A DNA stretch of 64,000 nt from Bacillus cabrialesii (GCF_004124315.2 NZ_CP096889.1:975001-1039000); one strand, 5' to 3'; positions 25,961-33,737 are shown, counted from the first letter of the stretch. Program-made: numbers and translations. The notes: generated from the letters alone by a model not told the origin.

Positions 25961-26037
25961 TGAAAAGGCAAATCCGTTTACTCATGGCGGATTTGCCTTT
26001 TTTGCTGTTTATATGTTTTTTTATCAAATAAATCTAT
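25718..26037 (+). repeat. Direct repeat, left copy (yhcC 3' end and terminator)
   Basis: From about 25718 to 26037 the sequence recurs at 29638-29963 with only a handful of differences. It covers the last 80 codons of yhcC and its terminator. Weaker similarity (roughly 70%) continues for about 45 more bases on both sides, up to GTTACTCAT. This copy keeps an open reading frame. The two copies bracket the Sdp-like island. Confidence 0.92.
25964..26002 (+). terminator. Terminator after yhcC
   Basis: AAAAGGCAAATCCG / CGGATTTGCCTTTT with T-run; the same terminator recurs in the right repeat copy. The gap from here to 26295 is AT-rich and carries the island's promoter region, but no gene I can support. 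Confidence 0.92.
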
Positions 26038-26216
26038 GGAAATACTATTTTAGACTTTGATCCAGTACTATTGTTACTCATCATGCACTGAAAAAGCATG
26101 GGGAGAATTTCAGCAATATTGTCCACAGAACTTTTGTTTTAACAACCGAATAATTAACAAAGTAAATTTATGGATTTTGGTTTTTAGATATTTGAGAAAA
26201 ATCAATTATGTTAAAT

Positions 26217-26232
26217 TTACCATATATGGTAA
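26217..26232 (+). promoter_or_regulatory. 16-bp palindrome upstream of the Sdp-like operon
   Basis: TTACCATATATGGTAA is a perfect 16-base palindrome 64 bases before the precursor gene. Position and symmetry suggest an operator for a dimeric regulator. No regulator gene lies in the island, so the protein would be encoded elsewhere. Confidence 0.45.
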
Positions 26233-26295
26233 TATATAAATTAACATCATGTTTAATACAAATTATAATTATTTTTACAGAAAGGAGGAGTGAAT

Positions 26296-26643
26296 ATGAA
26301 AAAAATAGTAATAACTATTAGTCTAATTCTGATTTGTGCATTTGTTGGTGTATCCTCAGTTTCTGCTTCAACAGTTGAACCAATTGAACGGGTGAACTTT
26401 GAAAATGCAAAAGAATCATCTGAAATGAAACCAGAGTACCTACCTGCACTTGCTGCAATTGGACAAGCTGCCAGAGTAGCTGAAGCTGGAGTAAAAGCAG
26501 CCGGTCAAGTAGCTAAGTGGGGATCAGCAGCCTTTGGTGCAGGGTTTTTAGGGGCCGCAGGAGCAGATGCATATAAAAAAGCTACAGGATCATCGTCAAA
26601 TTCTGAGTATGTACCAGAAGACGCAGAAGTATTATTCGACTGA
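26296..26643 (+). CDS. Secreted Ala/Gly-rich peptide precursor (SdpC-like toxin candidate)
   Basis: The 115-residue precursor begins with a Sec signal peptide (MKKIVITISLILICAFVGVS, probable cleavage VSA/S at 24/25). A polar propeptide follows (about 25-47). Residues 48-96 form a hydrophobic Ala/Gly-rich block (LPALAAIGQAARVAEAGVKA through FLGAAGADAYKK). The acidic tail is SEYVPEDAEVLFD. The layout is like SdpC, whose mature toxin is an internal hydrophobic fragment, but there is no Cys outside the signal peptide, so no disulfide. ATG 26296 is seven bases from AGGAGG; a GTG six bases earlier is less likely. It precedes SdpA- and SdpB-family genes. Confidence 0.75.
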   Translation: MKKIVITISLILICAFVGVSSVSASTVEPIERVNFENAKESSEMKPEYLPALAAIGQAARVAEAGVKAAGQVAKWGSAAFGAGFLGAAGADAYKKATGSSSNSEYVPEDAEVLFD

Positions 26644-26661
26644 TCTGAAAATGTAGAACAT

Positions 26662-26698
26662 AAAAAGGAGCCTCCACCTCAGTAGTGAGGTTCCTTTT
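26662..26698 (+). terminator. Attenuator hairpin between precursor gene and sdpA-like gene
   Basis: AAAAGGAGCCTC / GAGGTTCCTTTT forms a 12-bp stem with one G-T pair, and ends TTTTAAGG. It is a weak terminator placed so that most transcripts would stop after the precursor gene and fewer continue into the maturation genes. The ribosome site for the next gene starts right after it. Confidence 0.7.
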
Positions 26699-26710
26699 AA
26701 GGAGGGGGGA

Positions 26711-27349
26711 ATGTTAAAAATGAAAAAAGTTTTCTTTATTGTGGTATGTATTTTATTTGTTTTTCATTTTTCGGTAACTGCTTTTTATGTTCTTCCATTT
26801 AATCCAATTAAAAATAAACTTAATGCTCATATAATTTCATATATGCATCCGTTTTTCGCGCAAAACTGGCAACTTTTTGCTCCCAACCCTTTATCCAGGG
26901 ATACATACGTTAATATCCAAGTGCGAGATAAGAACGGTAAAGAATCTGAATGGATTGATATTTCAACTCCATTATACGATGCAAATCATAAAAATAGACT
27001 TTCACCTGTAAATACTTTAGTAAGACTTGGAACAGGTGCTTATATGCAAACAGTAAATGAAAATGAGCTAATGAATAAAATTGAATTAAAAAAATCGATG
27101 AAGAATCGAAATTCAGAGAGTCAGAAAAATAAAGCTAAAGAATTAACAGATCATCAGAAAGACGGCATACAAATGTTATATAACCTTGGGCAACATTATG
27201 CAAAAATCTATTTTAAAAACCAAGATATAGAAGAGCTGAGAGTTAGAGTGTTAAGAATAGAACCTATACCGTTTTCAAAGCGAAACAATCAAGATTATGA
27301 AAGAAAACAAACTTATATTACATATGATTGGGAGAAAGACTATAGTTAA
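26711..27349 (+). CDS. SdpA-family protein
   Basis: A 212-residue protein with one N-terminal span (FFIVVCILFVFHFSVTAFYV) and the SdpA family signature FFAQNWQLFAPNPLSRDTYV. The rest is charged. In the SDP system SdpA and SdpB act together after secretion to make the active toxin from pro-SdpC. ATG 26711 is five bases from AAGGAGG. It is 67 bases after the precursor gene, with SdpB-family and transglutaminase-type genes downstream. Sequence is AT-rich, unlike the flanking core genes. Confidence 0.88.
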   Translation: MLKMKKVFFIVVCILFVFHFSVTAFYVLPFNPIKNKLNAHIISYMHPFFAQNWQLFAPNPLSRDTYVNIQVRDKNGKESEWIDISTPLYDANHKNRLSPVNTLVRLGTGAYMQTVNENELMNKIELKKSMKNRNSESQKNKAKELTDHQKDGIQMLYNLGQHYAKIYFKNQDIEELRVRVLRIEPIPFSKRNNQDYERKQTYITYDWEKDYS

Positions 27350-27367
27350 AAGAAGCGGGGGATAGTA

Positions 27368-28303
27368 TTGTTATTTAAAAAAATTATGGTGCTAGCTTCG
27401 AATAAAAAGTCTTTGATTGGAGCAAGTTTTTTAAGAATAGGGTTTGGTTTAATCATTTTATATACATATGCTATAAACTATCGACAGAGACATTTTATAT
27501 GGGGACCAAACGGAGTATCTCAAACAGAATATTCAGAGCAACTAAAGCCTTTTACTTTATATAGTTTAGGAGATTCTCTAATTTATTTTGAGATAACATT
27601 TCATTTAGGCATTTTAGCGGCCGCTTTTTTTACAGTTGGTTACAAAACTAGAATTGTTACCATCCTCAATTTTATATTTCTCTATTCAATAGACCAGCAA
27701 AATTCTGTGATTTTAGATGGTGGAGACAATATTATGGCAATCACTTTAATTTATATGTTTTTTATGAAAACTAATCATTATCTGTCTATAGATAAAATAT
27801 TAGAAAAAGAGGAGAGATTTAGTAATAACTTTTACTTAAGTGTTATTCATAACTTTGGAGTTTTAGCTATAATTGTACAGTTATGTATATTATATCTCAA
27901 CTCATCTTTATATAAAGTAATGGGAGAGCTTTGGCAAAATGGTACTGCAATATACTATATTTTACAAGTCCAAGAGTTTAACTTGCCTTGGATAAGTGAT
28001 ATTATGATCTCATCTGATTTTTTAATAGTTTTCTCTACATATTTCACTATTCTTTTGCAGGTAGCATTTCCTTTCTTGCTATTTAATAAGGTAACAAAGT
28101 ATATAGCACTTATTTTACTTGTCGCTTTACACCTAGGAATTGCCGTAGTGATGGGATTGATAACCTTCTCTCTAACTATAATCATGATAGATACAATACT
28201 TATTAGCGACAAAGATTACAAGAAAATTTATATTTATATTAGAAATAAAATAAAGCGGCCATCAAAAGAAGAAGTAATACTCCCTGCTTCAAAAACGATT
28301 TAG
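27368..28303 (+). CDS. SdpB-family membrane protein (HTTM domain)
   Basis: A 311-residue integral membrane protein of the SdpB/HTTM type, with about seven or eight predicted spans. The N-terminal signature is GASFLRIGFGLIILYTYAIN followed by HFIWGPNGV. A conserved GYKTRIVTILNFIFLYSI and DGGDNIMAI occur in the middle. The start is TTG 27368 behind GCGGGGG. It lies 18 bases after the SdpA-family gene. HTTM proteins are relatives of vitamin K-dependent gamma-carboxylase; whether this one modifies the peptide is not known. Confidence 0.88.
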   Translation: MLFKKIMVLASNKKSLIGASFLRIGFGLIILYTYAINYRQRHFIWGPNGVSQTEYSEQLKPFTLYSLGDSLIYFEITFHLGILAAAFFTVGYKTRIVTILNFIFLYSIDQQNSVILDGGDNIMAITLIYMFFMKTNHYLSIDKILEKEERFSNNFYLSVIHNFGVLAIIVQLCILYLNSSLYKVMGELWQNGTAIYYILQVQEFNLPWISDIMISSDFLIVFSTYFTILLQVAFPFLLFNKVTKYIALILLVALHLGIAVVMGLITFSLTIIMIDTILISDKDYKKIYIYIRNKIKRPSKEEVILPASKTI

Positions 28304-28349
28304 TGGAATAAAATATAATGAATATATTAATGGAGGCAAATGAGATTAA

Positions 28350-29525
28350 ATGAGGAAAAAACCGATTGTTGTCGATTACCTTTATAAAAACTCCTTAGAT
28401 CAAACAATAGAACTTTGGCTCCCTATTCCTGAAGGATTGGACCCCTCAACATTAAAACCATCCCAACTACATAGATTGCCTACTGGTGAAAATCTAGGTT
28501 ACTTTATTCTACATAAAAATGACACGTTACATTTACGATATACTCAAGAATGGTATCCTGCGAAAGGGGAGACGATACCTTTAAGTAAGGAAGAGGAAGC
28601 ATACTATTTAAGAGATACGGTTCTTTCACCTGTTAATGAAGAAACTTTAGATCTTGCACGGAATATTACAAGTGGGTTAAACAGTAAAAGAGATCAAGCA
28701 AAAGCGATTTTTCGATATATTGTTACCAATTTTAAGTATAAGTATCCTCCTAAGAGCAGAGGGGTAAAATCCTTCCTTCGATTTAAAAATGGCGATTGCG
28801 CTGAGTTTTCCTTTTTATTTTCATCATTGTGCAGGTCCCTAGGAATCCCTACAAGAACTTTATTTGGAAGTTGGTCATTTGGAAAAATGAATGGTCATGC
28901 TTGGAATGAAATATACTTAGAGGATGAGGGGTGGATTGCTGTTGATGTAAGTATGGCTAATCTGCGAAAACATAATATACTAAGGTTTTTATATAGCGAT
29001 TTACGGACTATGTGGTGGGAAAAATACTTTGGTAAAACAGAAGGACAGCGGGTTGTTTTCTCACGAGATAGCGAAATCAGACTCATGCCAGCATATGGCG
29101 CCAGCCAAAATAGATCCATAGCAATTGAACCTCTGCAGATTAATGATAGTGCCTTTTATTGGGGCCAGGAGTCCTTAGAGGGTACTGCTCCTTATCTTCA
29201 ACCAGCGTATGTGAAGCTAGATACACAAAATCTCCTACCGGGCACATGTCTTGATGTGAAAAACCTTTTGGGTTTTTGGAAAGTAAAGGAAACTGGCTGG
29301 CGGGGGTTCTTAGCACAATCAAAGAAATATTTAGCAATTATAGGCCTAACTACAATGGGTATTACTTATATTTATGGTAATGGTTATCTTGAATTTGTAT
29401 TTAAGTTTAGTTTTGTTGCCTTATTTACGTGTTTTGTTTTAAGGAGAGAGCGAGTATTTTTATTTAGTGTTTTTCTAGTTATTATGACTCTTTCTCTTTT
29501 ATCTACAATATCTGAATTATTGTGA
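28350..29525 (+). CDS. Transglutaminase-fold protein with C-terminal membrane spans
   Basis: A 391-residue protein. Residues about 95-205 form a transglutaminase-like core with an intact triad: Cys150 in NGDCAEFSFLF, His183 in MNGHAWNEIYL and Asp199 in WIAVDVSM. The N-terminal 90 residues resemble the beta-domain of such proteins. Three spans lie at the C-terminus (from about 325), with RRER between spans 2 and 3. There is no signal peptide, so the catalytic part is predicted to be cytoplasmic. It is last in the Sdp-like operon and has no counterpart in sdpABC; it could process the precursor, crosslink, or give immunity. Confidence 0.85.
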   Translation: MRKKPIVVDYLYKNSLDQTIELWLPIPEGLDPSTLKPSQLHRLPTGENLGYFILHKNDTLHLRYTQEWYPAKGETIPLSKEEEAYYLRDTVLSPVNEETLDLARNITSGLNSKRDQAKAIFRYIVTNFKYKYPPKSRGVKSFLRFKNGDCAEFSFLFSSLCRSLGIPTRTLFGSWSFGKMNGHAWNEIYLEDEGWIAVDVSMANLRKHNILRFLYSDLRTMWWEKYFGKTEGQRVVFSRDSEIRLMPAYGASQNRSIAIEPLQINDSAFYWGQESLEGTAPYLQPAYVKLDTQNLLPGTCLDVKNLLGFWKVKETGWRGFLAQSKKYLAIIGLTTMGITYIYGNGYLEFVFKFSFVALFTCFVLRRERVFLFSVFLVIMTLSLLSTISELL

Positions 29526-29637
29526 ATATATAGTTATTATTTAATAATAACCTATAGAAAGAAGTATGAAGGTGCTTATATGACGGTGAATGTAAGGCAT
29601 GAAGTCAGTTTATAAAATTTATTGTTCGTATTAATAA

Positions 29638-29885
29638 GAGGAAAAAAACGAAGCGCAATACCCTGCTGAAGCAAGGACTGCCGAGCATACGCCAGCCGTT
29701 GTGAACAACGATTCTCCAAAAGAGAAACGAAACACAATGGGTGATGATATTTACAGGCAGGCGCTGCAAAAGTTTAAGCATTCTGATGAAGATCAGGCAG
29801 AAGAAGAGGTCACTGAGGAAAGTGAAAAATGCAGGACAGCAACTATCGTGATGCGCTGCTCTCCATGAAAAATAAGAAGAAATAA
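29638..29885 (+). pseudogene. yhcC: Duplicated yhcC 3' fragment, frameshifted
   Basis: A second copy of the yhcC 3' part, without the N-terminal membrane span or start. One base is missing where the intact copy reads AGTGACAAAATGCAGG and this one reads AGTGAAAAATGCAGG, so the frame is lost close to the end. It lies between the Sdp-like island and yhcE. The preceding 29526-29637 shows no gene. Confidence 0.9.
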
Positions 29886-29887
29886 TG

Positions 29888-29928
29888 AAAAGGCAAATCC
29901 GTTTACTCATGGCGGATTTGCCTTTTTT
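29888..29928 (+). terminator. Terminator in the right repeat copy
   Basis: AAAAGGCAAATCCG / CGGATTTGCCTTTT with T-run. It probably now ends the Sdp-like operon transcript. Confidence 0.88.
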
Positions 29929-30038
29929 GCTGTTTATATGTTTTTTTATCAAATAAATCCATGGGATATGTTGTATTTCATTTTGAACTAGTGTACTATG
30001 TTACTCATACACCGAAGAGGCTCCCGGGAGGTAAAGAC

Positions 30039-30803
30039 ATGGATTCTTTTTTAGGTCTATTAAAGAAAGATTTAAAGCTATCAAGAATATGGCTGCTAGT
30101 ATGGATATGCGGGATCATTTTCTTATTGGTGACAGGCCATATCATAGCTTCTCGCACGAAAGAACCTCTTGTCATTTTTGGTTTTTTTGTTGCCGTTGCT
30201 TTTTTTCTGCTTTTCTTGTCCCCTGTTTTTGTGTTTTATCATCTGCATAAAGAAGGGAAATCACAGCTTTGGCTGTACAATCCAAATGGCGGTTTCTTGC
30301 TGCTTTCTTCTAAATTGTCAGCATCTTTGCTTTATCAATTTCTGATTCAATTGGCATTAACCGCTTACTGTATTTGGATTTATCATATGTTCTCTGTGAA
30401 AAACCTGCTGGAGCATCCTGTTGATATGACAAGTACAGTCGTTTTGCTGAATGTGTACGGACTTATTTCCTCGTTATATATGTCAGTAACAATAGTTGTC
30501 TTTTGGACTGTTTTTCATTCACTTAAGAATTGGCGCGGAATGCGATGGGCGGCAATGGGGATGCTGGCCGCAGTGTGGTGTTTCTTCGATGAATACATCA
30601 TGAGCCCTTTGGTGGTTGCATCTCAAAAGCATTTTTGGCCTGTAACAGTCTATTGTAATTTTGATTTCAACTTCCATAATGTTTGGAGATTGGAATTAAA
30701 ACCTATACACCTGTCCGTGCTTGGGTTTCCTATTGCGATTGTCATCACGATCGTGCTGCTCCTCATGGCTTCAAAATTGCTTGATCGTAAAGTAGAGGTG
30801 TGA
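30039..30803 (+). CDS. yhcE: ABC transporter-associated membrane protein YhcE
   Basis: A 254-residue membrane protein with about six spans (first IWLLVWICGIIFLLVTGHII). ATG 30039 follows GGGAGG and gives the expected length; the frame is open upstream through the repeat without a ribosome site. It leads the yhcEFGHI operon, which encodes a GntR regulator and two ABC systems. Related loci (ytrA type) respond to cell-envelope antibiotics, but that is by analogy only. Confidence 0.9.
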   Translation: MDSFLGLLKKDLKLSRIWLLVWICGIIFLLVTGHIIASRTKEPLVIFGFFVAVAFFLLFLSPVFVFYHLHKEGKSQLWLYNPNGGFLLLSSKLSASLLYQFLIQLALTAYCIWIYHMFSVKNLLEHPVDMTSTVVLLNVYGLISSLYMSVTIVVFWTVFHSLKNWRGMRWAAMGMLAAVWCFFDEYIMSPLVVASQKHFWPVTVYCNFDFNFHNVWRLELKPIHLSVLGFPIAIVITIVLLLMASKLLDRKVEV

Positions 30804-30805
30804 AT

Positions 30806-31171
30806 ATGGACAATCAATTCCAATCCTCGAAACCGATTTATCTTCAGATCGCTGATCAGATCTTTTATCGGCTGGTCAGGAAGGAGCTGCTTCCAGGAGA
30901 CAAGCTTCCTTCAGTAAGAGAAATGGCGATCCAAACCAAGGTAAATCCCAATACGATTCAAAGAACATACAGTGAGATGGAAAGGCTGGGTATTGTGGAA
31001 ACAAGAAGAGGTCAAGGAACGTTTATTGCCGAGAAAGCAGAAATCGTAGATGAGCTGAAGGACAGGCTGACACGAGAAGTGATGGAAGGCTTTGTGAAAC
31101 AAATGAAAGAGCTGGGGCTAACGAAAGAGGAAATGGTGGAAGGGATTAAAACGTTCACTGAGGGAGGTTAA
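30806..31171 (+). CDS. yhcF: GntR-family regulator YhcF (YtrA type)
   Basis: A 121-residue GntR protein of the short YtrA subfamily: an N-terminal winged helix (QIADQIFYRLVRKELLPGDK, then VREMAIQTKVNPNTIQRTYS) and a short C-terminal dimerisation helix pair. ATG 30806 follows GAGGTG. It is two bases after yhcE and one base before yhcG. It is probably the repressor of the yhcE-yhcI genes. Confidence 0.93.
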   Translation: MDNQFQSSKPIYLQIADQIFYRLVRKELLPGDKLPSVREMAIQTKVNPNTIQRTYSEMERLGIVETRRGQGTFIAEKAEIVDELKDRLTREVMEGFVKQMKELGLTKEEMVEGIKTFTEGG

Positions 31172-31172
31172 A

Positions 31173-31871
31173 ATGGAAATCACTTTAGAACATGTATCAA
31201 AAAAATACGGCCGCCACACTGCCGTCAATGATGTGTCGATCACCTTATCATCCGGACGGATTTACGGCCTGATCGGACCGAACGGCAGCGGCAAATCAAC
31301 GACCTTAAAAATGATGGCCGGCCTGCTCTTCCCGACTTCAGGATTCGTGAGAGTGAATGAAAAGCCGGTTGCGAGGGATATGGTGCGTCATGCGGCTTAT
31401 CTTACAGAGCTTGATATGTTTTATCCGCATTTCACTGTAATGGATATGGTGAATTTTTATCAGACGCAATTTCCTGATTTTCAAACAGAACAAGCTTATA
31501 AGCTGTTGAATGAGATGCAGCTTGACCCGAACAAAAAGATCAAAAAGCTATCAAAAGGAAATCGGGGAAGACTGAAAATCGTCCTAGCTTTGGCTAGGCG
31601 GGCGTCCGTCATCTTGCTTGATGAACCCTTTTCAGGGCTTGATCCGATGGTCAGGGACTCCATCGTAAACAGCCTGGTGTCGTACATCGATTTTGAGCAA
31701 CAGATTGTCGTGATCGCGACGCATGAGATTGATGAAATTGAAACGTTGCTGGACGAAGTCATCATACTCGCAAATGGAGAAAAAGTTGAGCAGCGTGTTG
31801 TAGAAGAGATTCGTGAGCGGGAAGGCATGTCCGTGTTGCAATGGTTTAAATCAAAAATGGAAGTTTGCTAG
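31173..31871 (+). CDS. yhcG: ABC transporter ATP-binding protein YhcG
   Basis: A 232-residue ATPase with Walker A GPNGSGKST, signature LSKGNRGRLKIVLAL, Walker B VILLDEPFSGLD and switch His ATHEIDEI. The Gln of the Q-loop is replaced: the loop reads YLTELDMFYPHFTV, with Glu. YtrB-type ATPases often differ there. It starts one base after the yhcF stop. A likely partner is the membrane protein YhcE. Confidence 0.93.
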   Translation: MEITLEHVSKKYGRHTAVNDVSITLSSGRIYGLIGPNGSGKSTTLKMMAGLLFPTSGFVRVNEKPVARDMVRHAAYLTELDMFYPHFTVMDMVNFYQTQFPDFQTEQAYKLLNEMQLDPNKKIKKLSKGNRGRLKIVLALARRASVILLDEPFSGLDPMVRDSIVNSLVSYIDFEQQIVVIATHEIDEIETLLDEVIILANGEKVEQRVVEEIREREGMSVLQWFKSKMEVC

Positions 31872-31883
31872 AGGAGGAATTTG

Positions 31884-32801
31884 ATGAAGACAGTATTGGA
31901 ATTGAAAAATGTAACAAAAAACATCAGAGGCCGGACGATTATTGATCATCTGAGTTTTGCGATTCGCGAAGGCGAAGTATTCGGTTTTTTGGGGCCGAAC
32001 GGAGCAGGGAAAACGACAACCATCAGAATGATGGTGGGGTTAATGAAATTGTCAAAAGGTGATGTGCTTATTTGCGGCCAATCAATTACGAAAGAGTATG
32101 CCAAGGCAATTAAGCATATTGGAGCTATTGTAGAGAATCCAGAGCTGTATAAATTCTTGAGCGGATATAAAAATCTGCAGCAATACGCAAGGATGGTCAA
32201 GGGTGTTACGAAGGAAAAAATTGATGAAGTCGTTGAGCTGGTCGGTTTAACAGACAGAATTCACGACAAGGTGAAAACGTACTCCCTTGGGATGAGACAG
32301 CGTCTTGGCTTGGCACAGTGTCTTCTGCATGATCCAAAAGTGCTGATCTTGGATGAACCGACAAACGGCCTTGATCCGGCGGGAATCAGAGAAATCAGAG
32401 ATCATTTAAAGAAGCTGACGCGTGAAAGAGGAATGGCTGTCATCGTTTCAAGCCATCTGCTGTCAGAAATGGAACTGATGTGTGACCGAATTGCCATTCT
32501 GCAAAAAGGAAAGCTGATTGATATTCAAAATGTAAGAGATGAAATCACAGATGAGAACGATACATATTTCTTTCAGGTTGATCAGCCGAAAGAAGCCGTT
32601 TCTATTCTAAAGGAGTACGATGTGGTGAGCAAGACAAACGGTATAGAAGTCAAACTTGCTAAAGACGAAGTCCCTGCGGCCATTGAATTGCTGGTGATGC
32701 AGCAAATCCGCATTTATGAAGTCAAAGTAATGACAAAATCATTAGAGGACCGTTTCTTAGAAATGACTGGTGAAGCAAAAGAGGAGGTTCAACATGCTTA
32801 A
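31884..32801 (+). CDS. yhcH: ABC transporter ATP-binding protein YhcH
   Basis: A 305-residue bacitracin-type (BcrA-like) ATPase: Walker A GPNGAGKTT, signature YSLGMRQRLGLAQCL, Walker B VLILDEPTNGLDP, switch His SSHLLSEM, and a C-terminal domain of about 80 residues (PKEAVSILKEYDVV...). ATG 31884 follows GAGGAGG. Its end overlaps the yhcI start by eight bases, so YhcH and YhcI are translationally coupled and form one transporter. Confidence 0.94.
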   Translation: MKTVLELKNVTKNIRGRTIIDHLSFAIREGEVFGFLGPNGAGKTTTIRMMVGLMKLSKGDVLICGQSITKEYAKAIKHIGAIVENPELYKFLSGYKNLQQYARMVKGVTKEKIDEVVELVGLTDRIHDKVKTYSLGMRQRLGLAQCLLHDPKVLILDEPTNGLDPAGIREIRDHLKKLTRERGMAVIVSSHLLSEMELMCDRIAILQKGKLIDIQNVRDEITDENDTYFFQVDQPKEAVSILKEYDVVSKTNGIEVKLAKDEVPAAIELLVMQQIRIYEVKVMTKSLEDRFLEMTGEAKEEVQHA

Positions 32802-33735
32802 TTTGATTTATAATGAATGGATCAAAATTTTCAGCCGTGCCGGAACATGGGTGATGATCGGGATTCTTGGATTAACAATGGTTGGATATGCATTTCTGGC
32901 GAATCATTTTTCTAGTGATGAATCGAATCCCCATTGGAAACAAGAACTCCAAGCTGAAAACGCCGAGTTGAAGAAAGAAATGAAAGATAATTCTTCACTG
33001 AAAGGTGAATATGAAGAAAAAATCACACTTAACAACTATCGCATAGAGCATAACATCCCAGATGACACGGGCTATACTGTATGGTCTTATGTAACGGATT
33101 CAGCAGGTTTTACAATCCTTACTGGACTGTTTACCATTATTATCGCAGCCGGAATTGTCGCGAACGAATTTAATTGGGGAACCATTAAGCTGTTAATGAT
33201 CCGCCCGCTCAACCGTTTTCAGATTTTGTTATCCAAATACATAACAGTTCTCTTGTTTGGATTCTTATTGCTGTTTATTTTATTTATGGGTTCTACTTTA
33301 TTAGGAATGATCTTCTTCGGAACAGGCGGCGACACTGCCGCGAATGTTCATTTAATCTACAAGGATGGACACGTCTTTGAGCAAAATATGATGGGATACT
33401 TGGCAAAAACGTATCTCTCAGAATCGGTTGCGGCTTTAATGATCGCAACAATGGCATTTATGCTTTCGGCTGTTTTTAGAAACAGCTCACTTGCAGTAGG
33501 CTTTTCCATCTTTTTATTGGTTACGGGTATGACAGCCACTGCATTTATCGCAGCGAAATTTGACTGGGCAAAGTATATTTTATTTGCCAATGTTAATTTG
33601 ATGCAATATGTTGAGGGGACACCATTAGTAGAAGGGATGACCATGACATTCTCCATTGTCATGCTGGTGGTTTACTTTATCATCTTCCTGCTGCTTGCTT
33701 TCGGGATCTTCATGAAACGGGATATTGCGAACTAA
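32794..33735 (+). CDS. yhcI: ABC transporter permease YhcI
   Basis: A 313-residue ABC-2-type permease with an N-terminal span (GTWVMIGILGLTMVGYAFLA), a long extracellular coiled region of about 70 residues (QELQAENAELKKEMKDN) and five more spans. ATG 32794 is inside the end of yhcH behind GAGGAGG. It partners YhcH. A strong terminator follows. Confidence 0.94.
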   Translation: MLNLIYNEWIKIFSRAGTWVMIGILGLTMVGYAFLANHFSSDESNPHWKQELQAENAELKKEMKDNSSLKGEYEEKITLNNYRIEHNIPDDTGYTVWSYVTDSAGFTILTGLFTIIIAAGIVANEFNWGTIKLLMIRPLNRFQILLSKYITVLLFGFLLLFILFMGSTLLGMIFFGTGGDTAANVHLIYKDGHVFEQNMMGYLAKTYLSESVAALMIATMAFMLSAVFRNSSLAVGFSIFLLVTGMTATAFIAAKFDWAKYILFANVNLMQYVEGTPLVEGMTMTFSIVMLVVYFIIFLLLAFGIFMKRDIAN

Positions 33736-33737
33736 TG

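Larger units (their letters stand above)
29638..29963 (+). repeat. Direct repeat, right copy
   Basis: Partner of the repeat at 25718-26037, including the same terminator (29888-29928). Distance between the copies is about 3.9 kb. This copy is followed by the normal yhcE context, so the arrangement looks like an insertion that duplicated the yhcC end. Confidence 0.92.

Noticed and set aside
26057..26239. 60-codon frame in the AT-rich leader of the Sdp-like island
   Set aside because: No ribosome site, no signal peptide, and it overlaps the 16-bp palindrome. It starts in the diverged tail of the yhcC repeat, so it is probably chance.
29961..30038. In-frame N-terminal extension of yhcE starting in the repeat
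   Set aside because: No SD before the upstream ATG; GGGAGG stands correctly before ATG 30039, which gives the expected length.
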